In this document: piece by piece, positions 56,393-64,000 of the stretch | Layout: every line of letters begins with the position of its first letter | Numbering within the stretch: the first letter of the stretch is position 1 | DNA from: Cellulomonas sp. P24 | Lineage (GTDB): Bacteria > Actinomycetota > Actinomycetes > Actinomycetales > Cellulomonadaceae | Assembly (NCBI RefSeq): GCF_024704385.1 | Contig: NZ_JAJDFX010000002.1 | Location: 1,426,001 to 1,490,000, forward strand | DNA: 64,000 nt | Direction: 5' to 3' | Notes under the pieces: generated by a model | Seen by the model: only the letters and a program-made list of their open reading frames with translations | The model's database searches: none | What the model was told of the DNA's origin: nothing | Program-made: the position numbers and the translations under genes

Positions 56393-56697
56393 TGTCCACC
56401 CACGACGACGTGCCCGACAGCGTGAGCGGGTCGACCGGCCTACCGGAGAGTGCCGCACCGGAGAGCACCGCACCTGACAGCGCCGCACCGGTGGAACCGG
56501 CACCGCAGCGCGCACGCCTGCGCGTCTCGACAGTGGTCTGGGGCCTGGTCGTCGCGGCGATCGGCATCCTGGTGCTCGCGACCGCGAGCGGCGTGAGCTT
56601 CGACCTCGGGCTCGTGATGATCGGCCTCATCGGCTTCGCGGGGATCGCGCTCCTGATCGGGTCGATCGCCTCCGGGATCCGCAACCGGCACCCGTAG
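56392..56697 (+). CDS. Small two-helix membrane protein in the PspC operon
   Basis: A 101-residue protein. About 45 residues of repetitive acidic Ala/Pro/Ser sequence (LPESAAPESTAPDSAAPVEP) precede two hydrophobic helices (VVWGLVVAAIGILVLATASG and LGLVMIGLIGFAGIALLIGSIA). The ATG shares one base with the PspC-gene stop (TGATG), so it is co-translated. Family unknown; probably part of the same envelope-stress module. A very strong hairpin follows 14 bp after the stop. Confidence 0.8.
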   Translation: MSTHDDVPDSVSGSTGLPESAAPESTAPDSAAPVEPAPQRARLRVSTVVWGLVVAAIGILVLATASGVSFDLGLVMIGLIGFAGIALLIGSIASGIRNRHP

Positions 56698-56711
56698 GGG
56701 GCGCTGCCGAC

Positions 56712-56780
56712 CGGACCGGGCACGACGAAGGGCCGGTCCCACCGGAGGGGTGGGACCGGCCCTTCGTCGTGCCCGGTCCG
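56712..56780. terminator. 32-bp perfect stem-loop between convergent genes
   Basis: Arms 56712-56743 and 56749-56780 are exact complements with a 5-nt loop. It lies between the ends of the PspC operon (+) and the two-TM protein gene (-). An exceptionally long perfect stem for a terminator; no flanking duplication or open frame suggests a mobile element. Confidence 0.8.
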
Positions 56781-56834
56781 TGGGGGCGGACCGTCGAGGC
56801 GGTCCGTCGGGGACGGACCGGCGTCAGTGCTGCG

Positions 56835-57416
56835 TCAGACCGCTGCGGCCGGAACCGACGTCACGACGACGTCGCCGGCGAGCTTGCGCATCGCCCAGCC
56901 GATCAGGATGAACAGGACGCCAAGGCCCATGACCAGGGCGGCGACGCCGAAGGCCACGACCGAGGTGAACAGCGAGGCCCGCAGGAAGGAGCCGTTCATC
57001 GCGGTGGTGCGCTCGGCCGTCAGCTTGACGACGGTCTCGTCCTTGGCCTGGTCCGCGGTCGACACGCCCTCAGCCTTGAGCTTCGCCTTCTGCTCGTTGA
57101 TCGCGGTGCCGAGCTGGGCGTAGGTCAGGCCACCACCGGCGGTCAGAGCGTGGTGCTTGATCGCGTTGGCCTGCGCGTACGCGGTGAACGGGTCCTGGAC
57201 GGTCTTGCCGGCGAGCGAGCCGGGGTTGTCCGCGGTCACAGCCGCAACGGTGATGCCCTCTTCCTTCAGCTGCGAGGTGACCATGCCCCAGGTCACTGCG
57301 CCGGCGACGAGGAAGACGAAGCCCGCGATGATCGTGATGAGGGCGACGACGCGCACCGCGCCGCTGCTCTTGGTGACGGTCGTGCTCGTCGTGCGGTTGT
57401 CGACTGTCGTGCTCAT
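56835..57416 (-). CDS. Two-TM membrane protein (actinobacterial type often mislabelled LigA dioxygenase)
   Basis: A 193-residue protein with two membrane helices (VVALITIIAGFVFLVAGAVTW at about 27-47 and SVVAFGVAALVMGLGVLFILIGW near the end) and a soluble loop between them containing DPFTAYAQANAIKHHAL and MNGSFLRASLFTSVV. Proteins with this pattern are widespread in actinobacteria and often carry the name aromatic ring-opening dioxygenase LigA, but I see no metal-binding residues or soluble dioxygenase fold to support it. ATG 57416 has GGGAG upstream. Function unknown. Confidence 0.8.
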   Translation of the reverse strand: MSTTVDNRTTSTTVTKSSGAVRVVALITIIAGFVFLVAGAVTWGMVTSQLKEEGITVAAVTADNPGSLAGKTVQDPFTAYAQANAIKHHALTAGGGLTYAQLGTAINEQKAKLKAEGVSTADQAKDETVVKLTAERTTAMNGSFLRASLFTSVVAFGVAALVMGLGVLFILIGWAMRKLAGDVVVTSVPAAAV

Positions 57417-57595
57417 GTTGATGCTCCCACCAGAGTCTGGTCGCCCCCGGCTTGTGCCGGAGGTGCTGGACCTTCGTGAGGCCCACAACCCACATCCTCT
57501 CCACAGGTTCGGGGCCCGACGTGAGACGAAAGTCCGTACTTAAGGATTAACCCCGGTCTGATCCGGCACCAATCCTGTGCGCCACCTGGGAAACG

Positions 57596-58714
57596 CTACC
57601 GGATTAAACCCGTCGCCCGTGAATATTCTGACTCCGCGGCAGCCAGGACGACGTCCCAGTCGAACGCCGGTCGCACGCTCCTGTTGTGGGACCGGATGCT
57701 CGCGAGGAGCCCGTCGTCCTGCACGAGCCGCATCACGGCCTCGGTCATGTCGTCGTCGTCGACCGCCAGCAGCCCGTCGACACCGTCCTCGACGAACTCC
57801 TCGATCCCCGTCCCCCGGCGGGCCACCACGGCGAGCCCCGACGCGCGCGCCTCGAGCGCGGCGATCCCGAAGGCCTCGAGCTCTGCCGGCGCGAGGAAGA
57901 CGTCGGCGTCGGCGTAGGCCGTGCGGATCTCGTCCCGGGTCAGCCGCCCGGCCAGGGTCACGACACCGTCCAGGCCCGACCGCCGCACCTGCGCCTCGAC
58001 GCGGTGCTGCTCCGGGCCGGAGCCGATCAGCGTCATCCGCAGGCTGCCGACCGGCAGTCGCGCAGCCGCCGCACCGACCAGCTCGACGAGCGGCACCGCC
58101 CGCTTGCGCGGCGCCAGACGCATCGTGCTGACCAGGTGCACCGGGCCCGACCGGACGTCCGCCCCCGCCGGCGTCCACAGCCGCAGGTCCATGCCGTTGG
58201 GGACGATGCTCACCGGCACCTCGAAGACCTCGCGGACCCGGCCGGCCGCCGCGCTGCTGACCGCGCTGAGCGCTGCCGCCGCATGGTCCCAGCCCGCCAG
58301 CCGGACAGCCGCCCGGAGCGAGCCGACGACACCGTCGAGCATGCAGTGCCACGTGATCGCGACCGGCAGGTTCAGCGCCATCGCGATCCGCGCGCCGTCG
58401 TACGCGAACGGGGACAGCACCCCCGCGTGCACGTGCACCGCATCGGGCTTCACCTCCCGGAACGCCGCGCGCAGCAGACGCGGCCCGGACGGTGTGACCG
58501 GCAGCGCGAACGGCATCCTGGCGCCGAGCCGGTGGACGTGCACCCCGTCGACGACGTCGACGACCCCACCCCGCTCCCCGGCTGCACCGAGGGTGGCCGT
58601 CAGCACGTGGACCTCGTGACCGGCGGCGACCTGATGCGCGGCGAGATCACTCACCTGCGACTCGATCCCCCCGGTCCTCGGCAGGTAGCAGTCCGAGACG
58701 TGAACGATGCGCAC
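57596..58714 (-). CDS. GT4-family glycosyltransferase
   Basis: A 372-residue GT-B enzyme. The N-terminal domain begins RIVHVSDCYLPRTGGIESQV with the usual glycine loop. The C-terminal nucleotide-sugar domain has STMRLAPRKRAVPLVEL, LIGSGPEQ and the family EX7E motif in APAELEAFGIAALEARASG. It resembles mannosyl/glucosyl transferases of cell-envelope glycolipids or polysaccharides; donor and acceptor are unknown. It stands alone, divergent from the diguanylate cyclase gene with 82 bp between. Confidence 0.92.
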   Translation of the reverse strand: MRIVHVSDCYLPRTGGIESQVSDLAAHQVAAGHEVHVLTATLGAAGERGGVVDVVDGVHVHRLGARMPFALPVTPSGPRLLRAAFREVKPDAVHVHAGVLSPFAYDGARIAMALNLPVAITWHCMLDGVVGSLRAAVRLAGWDHAAAALSAVSSAAAGRVREVFEVPVSIVPNGMDLRLWTPAGADVRSGPVHLVSTMRLAPRKRAVPLVELVGAAAARLPVGSLRMTLIGSGPEQHRVEAQVRRSGLDGVVTLAGRLTRDEIRTAYADADVFLAPAELEAFGIAALEARASGLAVVARRGTGIEEFVEDGVDGLLAVDDDDMTEAVMRLVQDDGLLASIRSHNRSVRPAFDWDVVLAAAESEYSRATGLIR

Positions 58715-58796
58715 CCGGCCACCCTAAGCGCTGCCCTCCGGAACTCACCCCACCTCGGGACGACAGGAACGCCGCCCAGATGCCGATACTCGGAGC

Positions 58797-60278
58797 ATGG
58801 AGCGGACGCAGGCGCGACGCGCACACCTGGTGTTCGTCGGCACCAGCGCTCCGCTGTGCATCGGGTTCGCCGGGTCCGGTGGTGCGCTGCGCGGCCTGTT
58901 CCTGGTCCTCGCGGTGGTGCTGCCGACGGGCATCGTCCTCACGCTCCTCGTGCGCCGCGTCGTCCGCCACCCGCTGCCCTGGTGGCTCGTCCTCGCCGGC
59001 CTCGGCCTGCTGACCGTCAACTCGGTCGCCTGGCTCGTCCAGCTCGAGCTGCAGGGCCGTCCCGTCGCCACCGGTGCGGTGGTGTCCGTCACCTTGCCGC
59101 TCGGCTACCTGTGCCTCCTGGTCGCGAGCTCGATCGTCGTGTCACCGTTCGCGCGGCTCGACGCCGGCGGGGTGCTCGACGCCGCGATCTTCGGGCTCGG
59201 CGGTGCGAGCGTCCTGTGGACGCTGATCGTCCGGCCGCCACCGCTGGACGACGTGGTCGCGCGCGTGACGGGACTGAGCGACCTCGTCGTGGTCGTGATC
59301 ATCACGATGATCGTCGGGACCATCGTGCGGGCCTTCACGACCACGCGCAGCGCCGCCCTCGGCTACATCGGTCTGTGCACGGGACTCACCCTGATCGGCA
59401 CGATCGCACGCCTCGCGACCCGGACACCGAACGGCACGTCCGCATGGTGGGTCGAGCTCGTGTGGATCGTCGCCTACACGTCGCTCGGCGCCGCTGCGCT
59501 CCACCCGACACGGGACGCCCTCCCTCGCGCACCTCGACGCGCACCACATGGCACGGACTCGCTCACGCCCGCACGGCTCGTCTTCCTGGGTGTCGCCCTC
59601 TCGCTCAACCCGGCGATCACGGTGCTGATGGCGCTCGGGGACCGCATGGTCGACCTGGCGCTGCTGAGCGTCACCTCGCTCACGCTCGTCCCGCTCGTCC
59701 TCACGCGCATCGCCCTGCTCGCTCGGCGCCAGGCGTCTGCCGAGGCGTCGCTCGAGCACCTCGCGACGCACGACGAGCTCACCGGGCTGCTGAACCGTCG
59801 CGCGGCGATCGCCCGGCTGGACACGGCGCTCAGGCGCGTCGATGCGCGCGAGGTGTCCGCCGCCCTCGTCGTCTACCTCGACGTCGACGGGCTCAAGCGG
59901 ATCAACGACAGGTACGGGCACGCGGCCGGCGACGCCCTCCTGGTCGCCGTCGCCGAGCGGCTGCGCTCCGCGGTGCGCGCAGAGGACACCGTGGCGCGGA
60001 TCGGCGGCGACGAGTTCGTCGTCGTGAGCGTCGGCCCCTCGGGCGCGATCACCCCGATCCCGGACCGCATCGACCTCGCGCTCACCGACCCGGTCGCCTG
60101 GGAGCACCTCACGCTCGCGACCGAGGCCAGCTCCGGTGCCGTGATCGCGCACGCCGGCGAGTACGCCGGCGCCGACGAGGTGCTCGCCGTCGCGGACGCC
60201 CGCATGTACGCGGCCAAGCAGCGCCGACGGTCCGGTCTGGACCGCGACGCCGACGAGTCGGCTCAGCGCGGACGCTGA
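58797..60278 (+). CDS. Membrane-bound diguanylate cyclase (GGDEF)
   Basis: Makes cyclic di-GMP from two GTP. Of 493 residues, the first 310 or so form eight to nine hydrophobic helices without a recognisable sensor fold. The GGDEF domain at about 325-480 has HDELTGLLNRRAA, VYLDVDGLKRINDRYGHAAGD, an intact active site RIGGDEF (about 403-407) and an RAED inhibitory site five residues before it (about 394-397), so it should be active and product-inhibited. ATG 58797. With the chemoreceptor it fits a motile lifestyle. It is convergent with guaA, 7 bp apart. Confidence 0.94.
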   Translation: MERTQARRAHLVFVGTSAPLCIGFAGSGGALRGLFLVLAVVLPTGIVLTLLVRRVVRHPLPWWLVLAGLGLLTVNSVAWLVQLELQGRPVATGAVVSVTLPLGYLCLLVASSIVVSPFARLDAGGVLDAAIFGLGGASVLWTLIVRPPPLDDVVARVTGLSDLVVVVIITMIVGTIVRAFTTTRSAALGYIGLCTGLTLIGTIARLATRTPNGTSAWWVELVWIVAYTSLGAAALHPTRDALPRAPRRAPHGTDSLTPARLVFLGVALSLNPAITVLMALGDRMVDLALLSVTSLTLVPLVLTRIALLARRQASAEASLEHLATHDELTGLLNRRAAIARLDTALRRVDAREVSAALVVYLDVDGLKRINDRYGHAAGDALLVAVAERLRSAVRAEDTVARIGGDEFVVVSVGPSGAITPIPDRIDLALTDPVAWEHLTLATEASSGAVIAHAGEYAGADEVLAVADARMYAAKQRRRSGLDRDADESAQRGR

Positions 60279-60285
60279 GGCGCCG

Positions 60286-61860
60286 TCACTCCCACTCGAT
60301 CGTGCCCGGCGGCTTGCTCGTCACGTCGAGGACGACGCGGTTGACCTCGGGCACCTCGTTCGTGATGCGGTTCGAGATCACCGCGAGCACGTCGTAGGGC
60401 AGCCGCGTCCAGTCCGCCGTCATGGCGTCCTCCGAGGACACCGGACGGAGCACGACGGGGTGACCGTACGTGCGCCCGTCACCCTGCACACCGACCGACC
60501 GCACGTCGGCGAGGAGCACGACGGGGCACTGCCAGATCTCCCGGTCCAGGCCGGCCTTGGTGAGCTCCTCGCGGGCGATCGCATCGGCCGCGCGCAGCGT
60601 GTCGAGCCGATCCGCGGTGACCTCGCCGACGATCCGGATGCCGAGGCCGGGTCCGGGGAACGGCTGGCGCCACACGATCGCCTCGGGCACGCCGAGCTCG
60701 AGCCCGACGGCGCGGACCTCGTCCTTGAACAGGGCACGCAAGGGCTCGACGAGCTCGAACTGGAGGTCGTCCGGCAGCCCGCCGACGTTGTGGTGGCTCT
60801 TGATGTTCGCGGCACCCTCGCCGCCGCCGGACTCGACCACGTCGGGGTACAGGGTGCCCTGCACGAGGAACCGCACCTCGGTGCCGTGCTCCCCCGCCTC
60901 GGCGACCACCTCACGCGCGGCGTCCTCGAAGACCCGGATGAACTCCCGACCGATGATCTTCCGCTTGGTCTCCGGGTCGCTCACGCCCGCGAGCGCACTG
61001 AGGAACCGCTCACGCGCGTCGACGACCATGAGCCGCACGCCGGTCGCCGCCACGAAGTCCGTCTCGACCTGCTCGGCCTCACCGGTCCGCAGCAGCCCGT
61101 GGTCGACGAACACGCACGTCAGCTGGTCCCCGACGGCCTTCTGCACGAGGGCCGCCGCGACGGACGAGTCGACGCCGCCGGAGAGCCCGCAGATCACCCG
61201 GGCGTCGCCCACCTGGGCGCGGATCCGCTCGACCTGCTCCGCGATCACGTTGCCCGGGTTCCAGTCCGGCGTGAGACCGGCACCCTGGTACAGGAAGTTC
61301 TCGAGGGCCTGCTGACCGAGCGGCGAGTGCTTGACCTCGGGGTGCCACTGCATGCCGAACAGCCGCCGGTCGCGGTCCTCGAAGGCGGCGACGGGCGAGC
61401 CGGTCGACGTCGCCAGGACCTCGAAGCCCTCGGGTGCGGTGTGCACGGAGTCGCCGTGGCTCATCCAGACGACCTGCTCCTGCGGGCTGCCGGCCAGCAC
61501 CGTGCCGGGGCCGTCGACCTGGACCGTCGTGCGGCCGTACTCCCGGGCCCCGGTCTCCGCGACCGTGCCGCCGAGCGCGGCCGCCATGGCCTGGAAGCCG
61601 TAGCAGATCCCGAGGACGGGGACGCCGGCGTCGAACAGCGCCGGGTCGACCGACGGCGCACCGGGCGCGTAGACGGACGACGGGCCACCGCTGAGGATGA
61701 TCGCGACCGGGTCCTTGGCCAGGATCTGCTCGACGGAGGCGGTGTGCGGGACGATCTCGGAGTAGACGTTCGCCTCACGGACGCGTCGGGCGATCAGCTG
61801 CGCGTACTGCGCACCGAAGTCGACGACGAGTACCGGCCGGTGCGTCGGGGTCGCGGTCAC
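60286..61860 (-). CDS. guaA: GMP synthase (glutamine-hydrolysing)
   Basis: XMP plus glutamine and ATP gives GMP. It has 524 residues: an N-terminal class I amidotransferase ([20 protein letters not shown], nucleophile Cys in [10 protein letters not shown], His and Glu in MQWHPEV), a PP-loop synthetase ([15 protein letters not shown]), and the C-terminal dimer domain ending [14 protein letters not shown] 61860 overlaps the stop of the DUF3817 gene (GTGA). It adds a further purine step to purN and purH elsewhere in the window; no riboswitch seen here. Confidence 0.97.
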   Translation of the reverse strand: MTATPTHRPVLVVDFGAQYAQLIARRVREANVYSEIVPHTASVEQILAKDPVAIILSGGPSSVYAPGAPSVDPALFDAGVPVLGICYGFQAMAAALGGTVAETGAREYGRTTVQVDGPGTVLAGSPQEQVVWMSHGDSVHTAPEGFEVLATSTGSPVAAFEDRDRRLFGMQWHPEVKHSPLGQQALENFLYQGAGLTPDWNPGNVIAEQVERIRAQVGDARVICGLSGGVDSSVAAALVQKAVGDQLTCVFVDHGLLRTGEAEQVETDFVAATGVRLMVVDARERFLSALAGVSDPETKRKIIGREFIRVFEDAAREVVAEAGEHGTEVRFLVQGTLYPDVVESGGGEGAANIKSHHNVGGLPDDLQFELVEPLRALFKDEVRAVGLELGVPEAIVWRQPFPGPGLGIRIVGEVTADRLDTLRAADAIAREELTKAGLDREIWQCPVVLLADVRSVGVQGDGRTYGHPVVLRPVSSEDAMTADWTRLPYDVLAVISNRITNEVPEVNRVVLDVTSKPPGTIEWE

Positions 61861-62213
61861 GCGGCAAGGGTATCGGGCTCGAGGACCGCCTCGGCGTCCG
61901 CGTGGACGCGACGCTCGAGCACGAACGACATCACCGGGACGACGCCGGCGAGCACCATCGCGACCAGGCGGCCGTAGGTCCACCGCATCTTCGACCAGAG
62001 GTCGAGCACCGCAGCGAGGTACACCACGTAGATCCAGCCGTGGGCGAACGGGACGTACTGGAACGGGCCCAACCGGTCCTTGCTGATCCCGACGACGTAG
62101 TGGAGCACGACCTCGAGGCACAGCAGCAGCAGCATCGATCCGGTGATCCATGCCATCACGCGGTAGCGGCCGAGAGCGGCGCGAGCCTTGTCCTGGGGGT
62201 TCGTCTGAGCCAC
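61857..62213 (-). CDS. DUF3817-family small membrane protein
   Basis: A 118-residue integral membrane protein of the DUF3817 family. Three hydrophobic segments: [38 protein letters not shown] and [20 protein letters not shown]. The [14 protein letters not shown] segment is characteristic. GTG 62213 was chosen at the usual distance before the first helix; the open frame continues upstream without conservation. The stop overlaps the guaA GTG, a common pairing in actinobacteria. Role unknown. Confidence 0.88.
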   Translation of the reverse strand: MAQTNPQDKARAALGRYRVMAWITGSMLLLLCLEVVLHYVVGISKDRLGPFQYVPFAHGWIYVVYLAAVLDLWSKMRWTYGRLVAMVLAGVVPVMSFVLERRVHADAEAVLEPDTLAA

Positions 62214-62340
62214 TGTCCTGGTTCCTGTCCTCGGGGCGCGGAGCCGGTCGCGTGCGCGGCGCCCGGCAGCACGATTGTCCACCACCTGCCTGAGCGGGTG
62301 CGCCCGGCTGGTGCCGGGTCGGCGGCGGGTGGGCGGCGGG

Positions 62341-62370
62341 CCCGTGACCTGGGAGCCCGTGACGTGGGAG
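62341..62370. repeat. 15-bp tandem repeat upstream of the DUF3817-guaA operon
   Basis: CCCGTGACCTGGGAG and CCCGTGACGTGGGAG follow each other directly, with CCCG starting a third copy. They lie in the 220-bp divergent region between DUF3817-guaA and the ABC exporter gene. Nothing else is recognisable there. Confidence 0.6.
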
Positions 62371-62433
62371 CCCGGGGCCGCACGACCGAAAATGAGTCGG
62401 CCATGTCCGCGGTCCGGTCTAGCGTTCACAGAT

Positions 62434-64000
62434 GTGCGCCCCCTCCCTCCGGCCGACCCCGGCACCCCGCCGCTGACCTCGCCACAGGCCTACCTGTGGT
62501 GGCAGGCACGTCGTCAGGGCGCGCTGCTGCTCGGGGCCGTCGGGGTCGAGGTCGTCGGTCAGCTCGCCGGCGCCGCGATCCCCGCAGCCCTCGGCCGGGT
62601 GATCGACGACGGGGTCGCGCGCGGGCTGTCGGCGTCGCTCCTCGTCGGGTGCCTGCTGCTCGCCGGGGCCGGGCTGGTGCAGGTCCTGGGCAACGTCGTC
62701 GGGCATCGGCTCGCGGTCGAGAACTGGCTGCGCAGCGCGTTCTCGTCGTCTCAGCTCATCGGTCACCACGTCACGCGGACCGGGGACGCGGTCACCGACG
62801 TGCTCCCGACGGGCGAGGTGGTCGCGACCGTGGCGACCGACGCGCTGCGTACCGGCGAGCTGTTCGCGATCGCCGGCCGGTTCGTCGGCGGGATCGCGGC
62901 GTACGCCGGCATCGCCGTCGTCCTCATGCGGACCTCGGCCGTGCTCGGGGTGCTGATCCTCGTCGGCCTGCCGCTCGTCGTCGCCGTCCTCGCGCTCCTG
63001 GTCACCCCGTTGCAGCGCCGTCAGTCCGCCCAGCGTGAGGCCGCCGGGCGCCTGACCACCCTGGGCTCCGACACCGTCTCCGGTCTGCGGATCCTCCGGG
63101 GCGTCGGCGGCGAGGAGGTCTTCAGCGCCCGCTACCGCGAGCAGTCCCAGCGGGTGCGTCGCGCCGGGGTCGCCGTGGCGCAGACCCAGTCGTTGCTCGA
63201 CGCCCTGCAGACGCTCCTGCCCGGGCTGTTCCTCGCCGCCGTCGTCTGGGTCGGTGCGCGCCTGGCGATCGCGGGGCAGATCTCCCCCGGGCAGCTCGTC
63301 GCCTTCTACGGCTTCGCCGCGTTCCTCACCCAGCCGCTGTGGACCGCGACCGAGACGATGCGGGTCGCCACCCGCGCGGTGGTCGGCGTGCGCAAGATCC
63401 TCGCCGTGCTGAGCGTGCCGGTGGCCGGGGCCGACGTCACGCAGCCACGACCGGCACCGGCGCCCGGCGCCGAGATCGTCGACGTCGCGACCGGCCTCGT
63501 CGTGCGACCCGGCGAGGTCCTCGCCCTGGTGAGCGCCGACCCCGACGAGAGCGCGCGCGTCGCCGCACGCCTGGGCAGGTTCGACGACGCGCACGCGGCC
63601 GACCCCACCGGGACCGGGCACCCGTCCGTCCGGTGGGGCGCGGCGTGGCTGCACGACGTCGCCCTCGCCGAGGTCCGCGAGCGCATCGTCGTCTCGGAGT
63701 CGACGCCGCACCTGTTCACCGGCGTGCTCGCGGACGAGCTCGACGTCCGTGGCACCGCCACGGCGACGCAGCTCGAGCACGCGCTGCACGTCGCCGACGC
63801 CGCCGACGTGCTCGACTCCGTCCCGGGGGGACTGGTCGGGGAGATCGCCGAGAAGGGGAGGTCGCTCTCCGGCGGCCAACGCCAGCGGGTGGCCCTCGCG
63901 CGGGCGCTGCTCACCGACGCCGAGGTCCTCGTGCTCGTCGAGCCGACCAGTGCGGTCGACGCGCACACCGAGGCCCGGATCGCACGACGGCTCGCCGCGA
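62434..64000 (+). CDS. ABC exporter half with degenerate nucleotide-binding site (3' end outside window)
   Basis: A frame of 522 codons running off the window end. About 310 residues of ABC exporter transmembrane domain (VGVEVVGQLAGAAIPAALGRVIDDG, FLAAVVWVGARLAIAG, VAFYGFAAFLTQPLW) precede a nucleotide-binding domain. The Walker A site is lost: where GxxGxGKS/T is expected the sequence reads SADPDESA (about 367-374). The Walker B Asp is Val502 while Glu503 follows (LVLVEPTSAVD). The signature LSGGQRQRVALARAL (about 478) is intact. This is the pattern of the degenerate partner in heterodimeric exporters, so a canonical partner gene is expected just downstream. GTG 62434 is the first in-frame start; the substrate is unknown. 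Confidence 0.85.
   Translation, partial: MRPLPPADPGTPPLTSPQAYLWWQARRQGALLLGAVGVEVVGQLAGAAIPAALGRVIDDGVARGLSASLLVGCLLLAGAGLVQVLGNVVGHRLAVENWLRSAFSSSQLIGHHVTRTGDAVTDVLPTGEVVATVATDALRTGELFAIAGRFVGGIAAYAGIAVVLMRTSAVLGVLILVGLPLVVAVLALLVTPLQRRQSAQREAAGRLTTLGSDTVSGLRILRGVGGEEVFSARYREQSQRVRRAGVAVAQTQSLLDALQTLLPGLFLAAVVWVGARLAIAGQISPGQLVAFYGFAAFLTQPLWTATETMRVATRAVVGVRKILAVLSVPVAGADVTQPRPAPAPGAEIVDVATGLVVRPGEVLALVSADPDESARVAARLGRFDDAHAADPTGTGHPSVRWGAAWLHDVALAEVRERIVVSESTPHLFTGVLADELDVRGTATATQLEHALHVADAADVLDSVPGGLVGEIAEKGRSLSGGQRQRVALARALLTDAEVLVLVEPTSAVDAHTEARIARRLAA

Noticed and set aside
57544-57611. Two near-identical GGATTAA(A)CCC words 57 bp apart as a possible operator pair
   Set aside because: The second copy lies inside the last codons of the glycosyltransferase gene and only two copies exist; probably coincidence.

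Overview
This window is a stretch of very GC-rich chromosome from a motile, aerobic actinobacterium. The pointers are the GC content, frequent GTG starts, start/stop overlaps of the GTGA/ATGA type, leaderless-looking promoters, DUF3017/DUF6350/DUF3817 proteins, an actinobacterial Cys-rich leader peptide, and a chemoreceptor with a flagellar-type promoter. The gene set looks like Cellulomonas or a relative, but that placement is inference. The window is mostly core metabolism. I saw no phage, insertion sequence, CRISPR array, tRNA or rRNA.

Layout: 1-4.1 kb holds the 3' part of an Mrp ATPase, a small unknown protein and ppc. 4.2-7.6 kb is a DeoR regulator-galT-galK operon. 7.7-13.7 kb has exonuclease III, a 57-residue membrane protein and a 1,584-residue secreted nuclease/nucleotidase. 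13.9-17.8 kb is one-carbon metabolism: glyA-folD behind a ZTP riboswitch, a GNAT enzyme, and purU. 17.9-20.2 kb has an orphan sugar-ABC ATPase with a ROK regulator. 20.3-24.9 kb has mdh (two apparent frameshifts), icd, an aquaporin-like protein and a frameshifted DUF3017 protein. 25-32.2 kb has a flavin reductase, purH behind a second ZTP riboswitch, an AGE epimerase, a divergent TetR/epimerase pair with three palindromic operators, and purN. 32.2-39 kb has membrane proteins, sucCD and pcrA. 39-41.2 kb has a chemoreceptor and a small membrane protein. 41.4-49.5 kb is an assimilatory sulfate-reduction operon led by a leaderless polycysteine attenuator peptide. 49.4-52.6 kb has two tandem anchored beta-propeller proteins. 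52.6-56.7 kb is a PspC-linked two-component system with divergent PspC membrane genes. 56.8-64 kb has a two-TM protein, a GT4 glycosyltransferase, a diguanylate cyclase, guaA with a DUF3817 protein, and the start of an ABC exporter half with a degenerate nucleotide site.

The strongest observations are the two ZTP (pfl) riboswitches, which tie folate one-carbon genes (glyA-folD) and purH to the purine intermediate ZMP/ZTP; the Cys-Cys-Cys leader peptide ahead of the sulfur operon; a shared 20-bp element upstream of icd and sucC; and a triple GAGAGC-N3-GCTCTC operator array. Four single-base disruptions, each fixable by one base in a short G/C run, affect mdh (twice), the DUF3017 gene and one beta-propeller gene. 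They look more like assembly errors than real pseudogenes.
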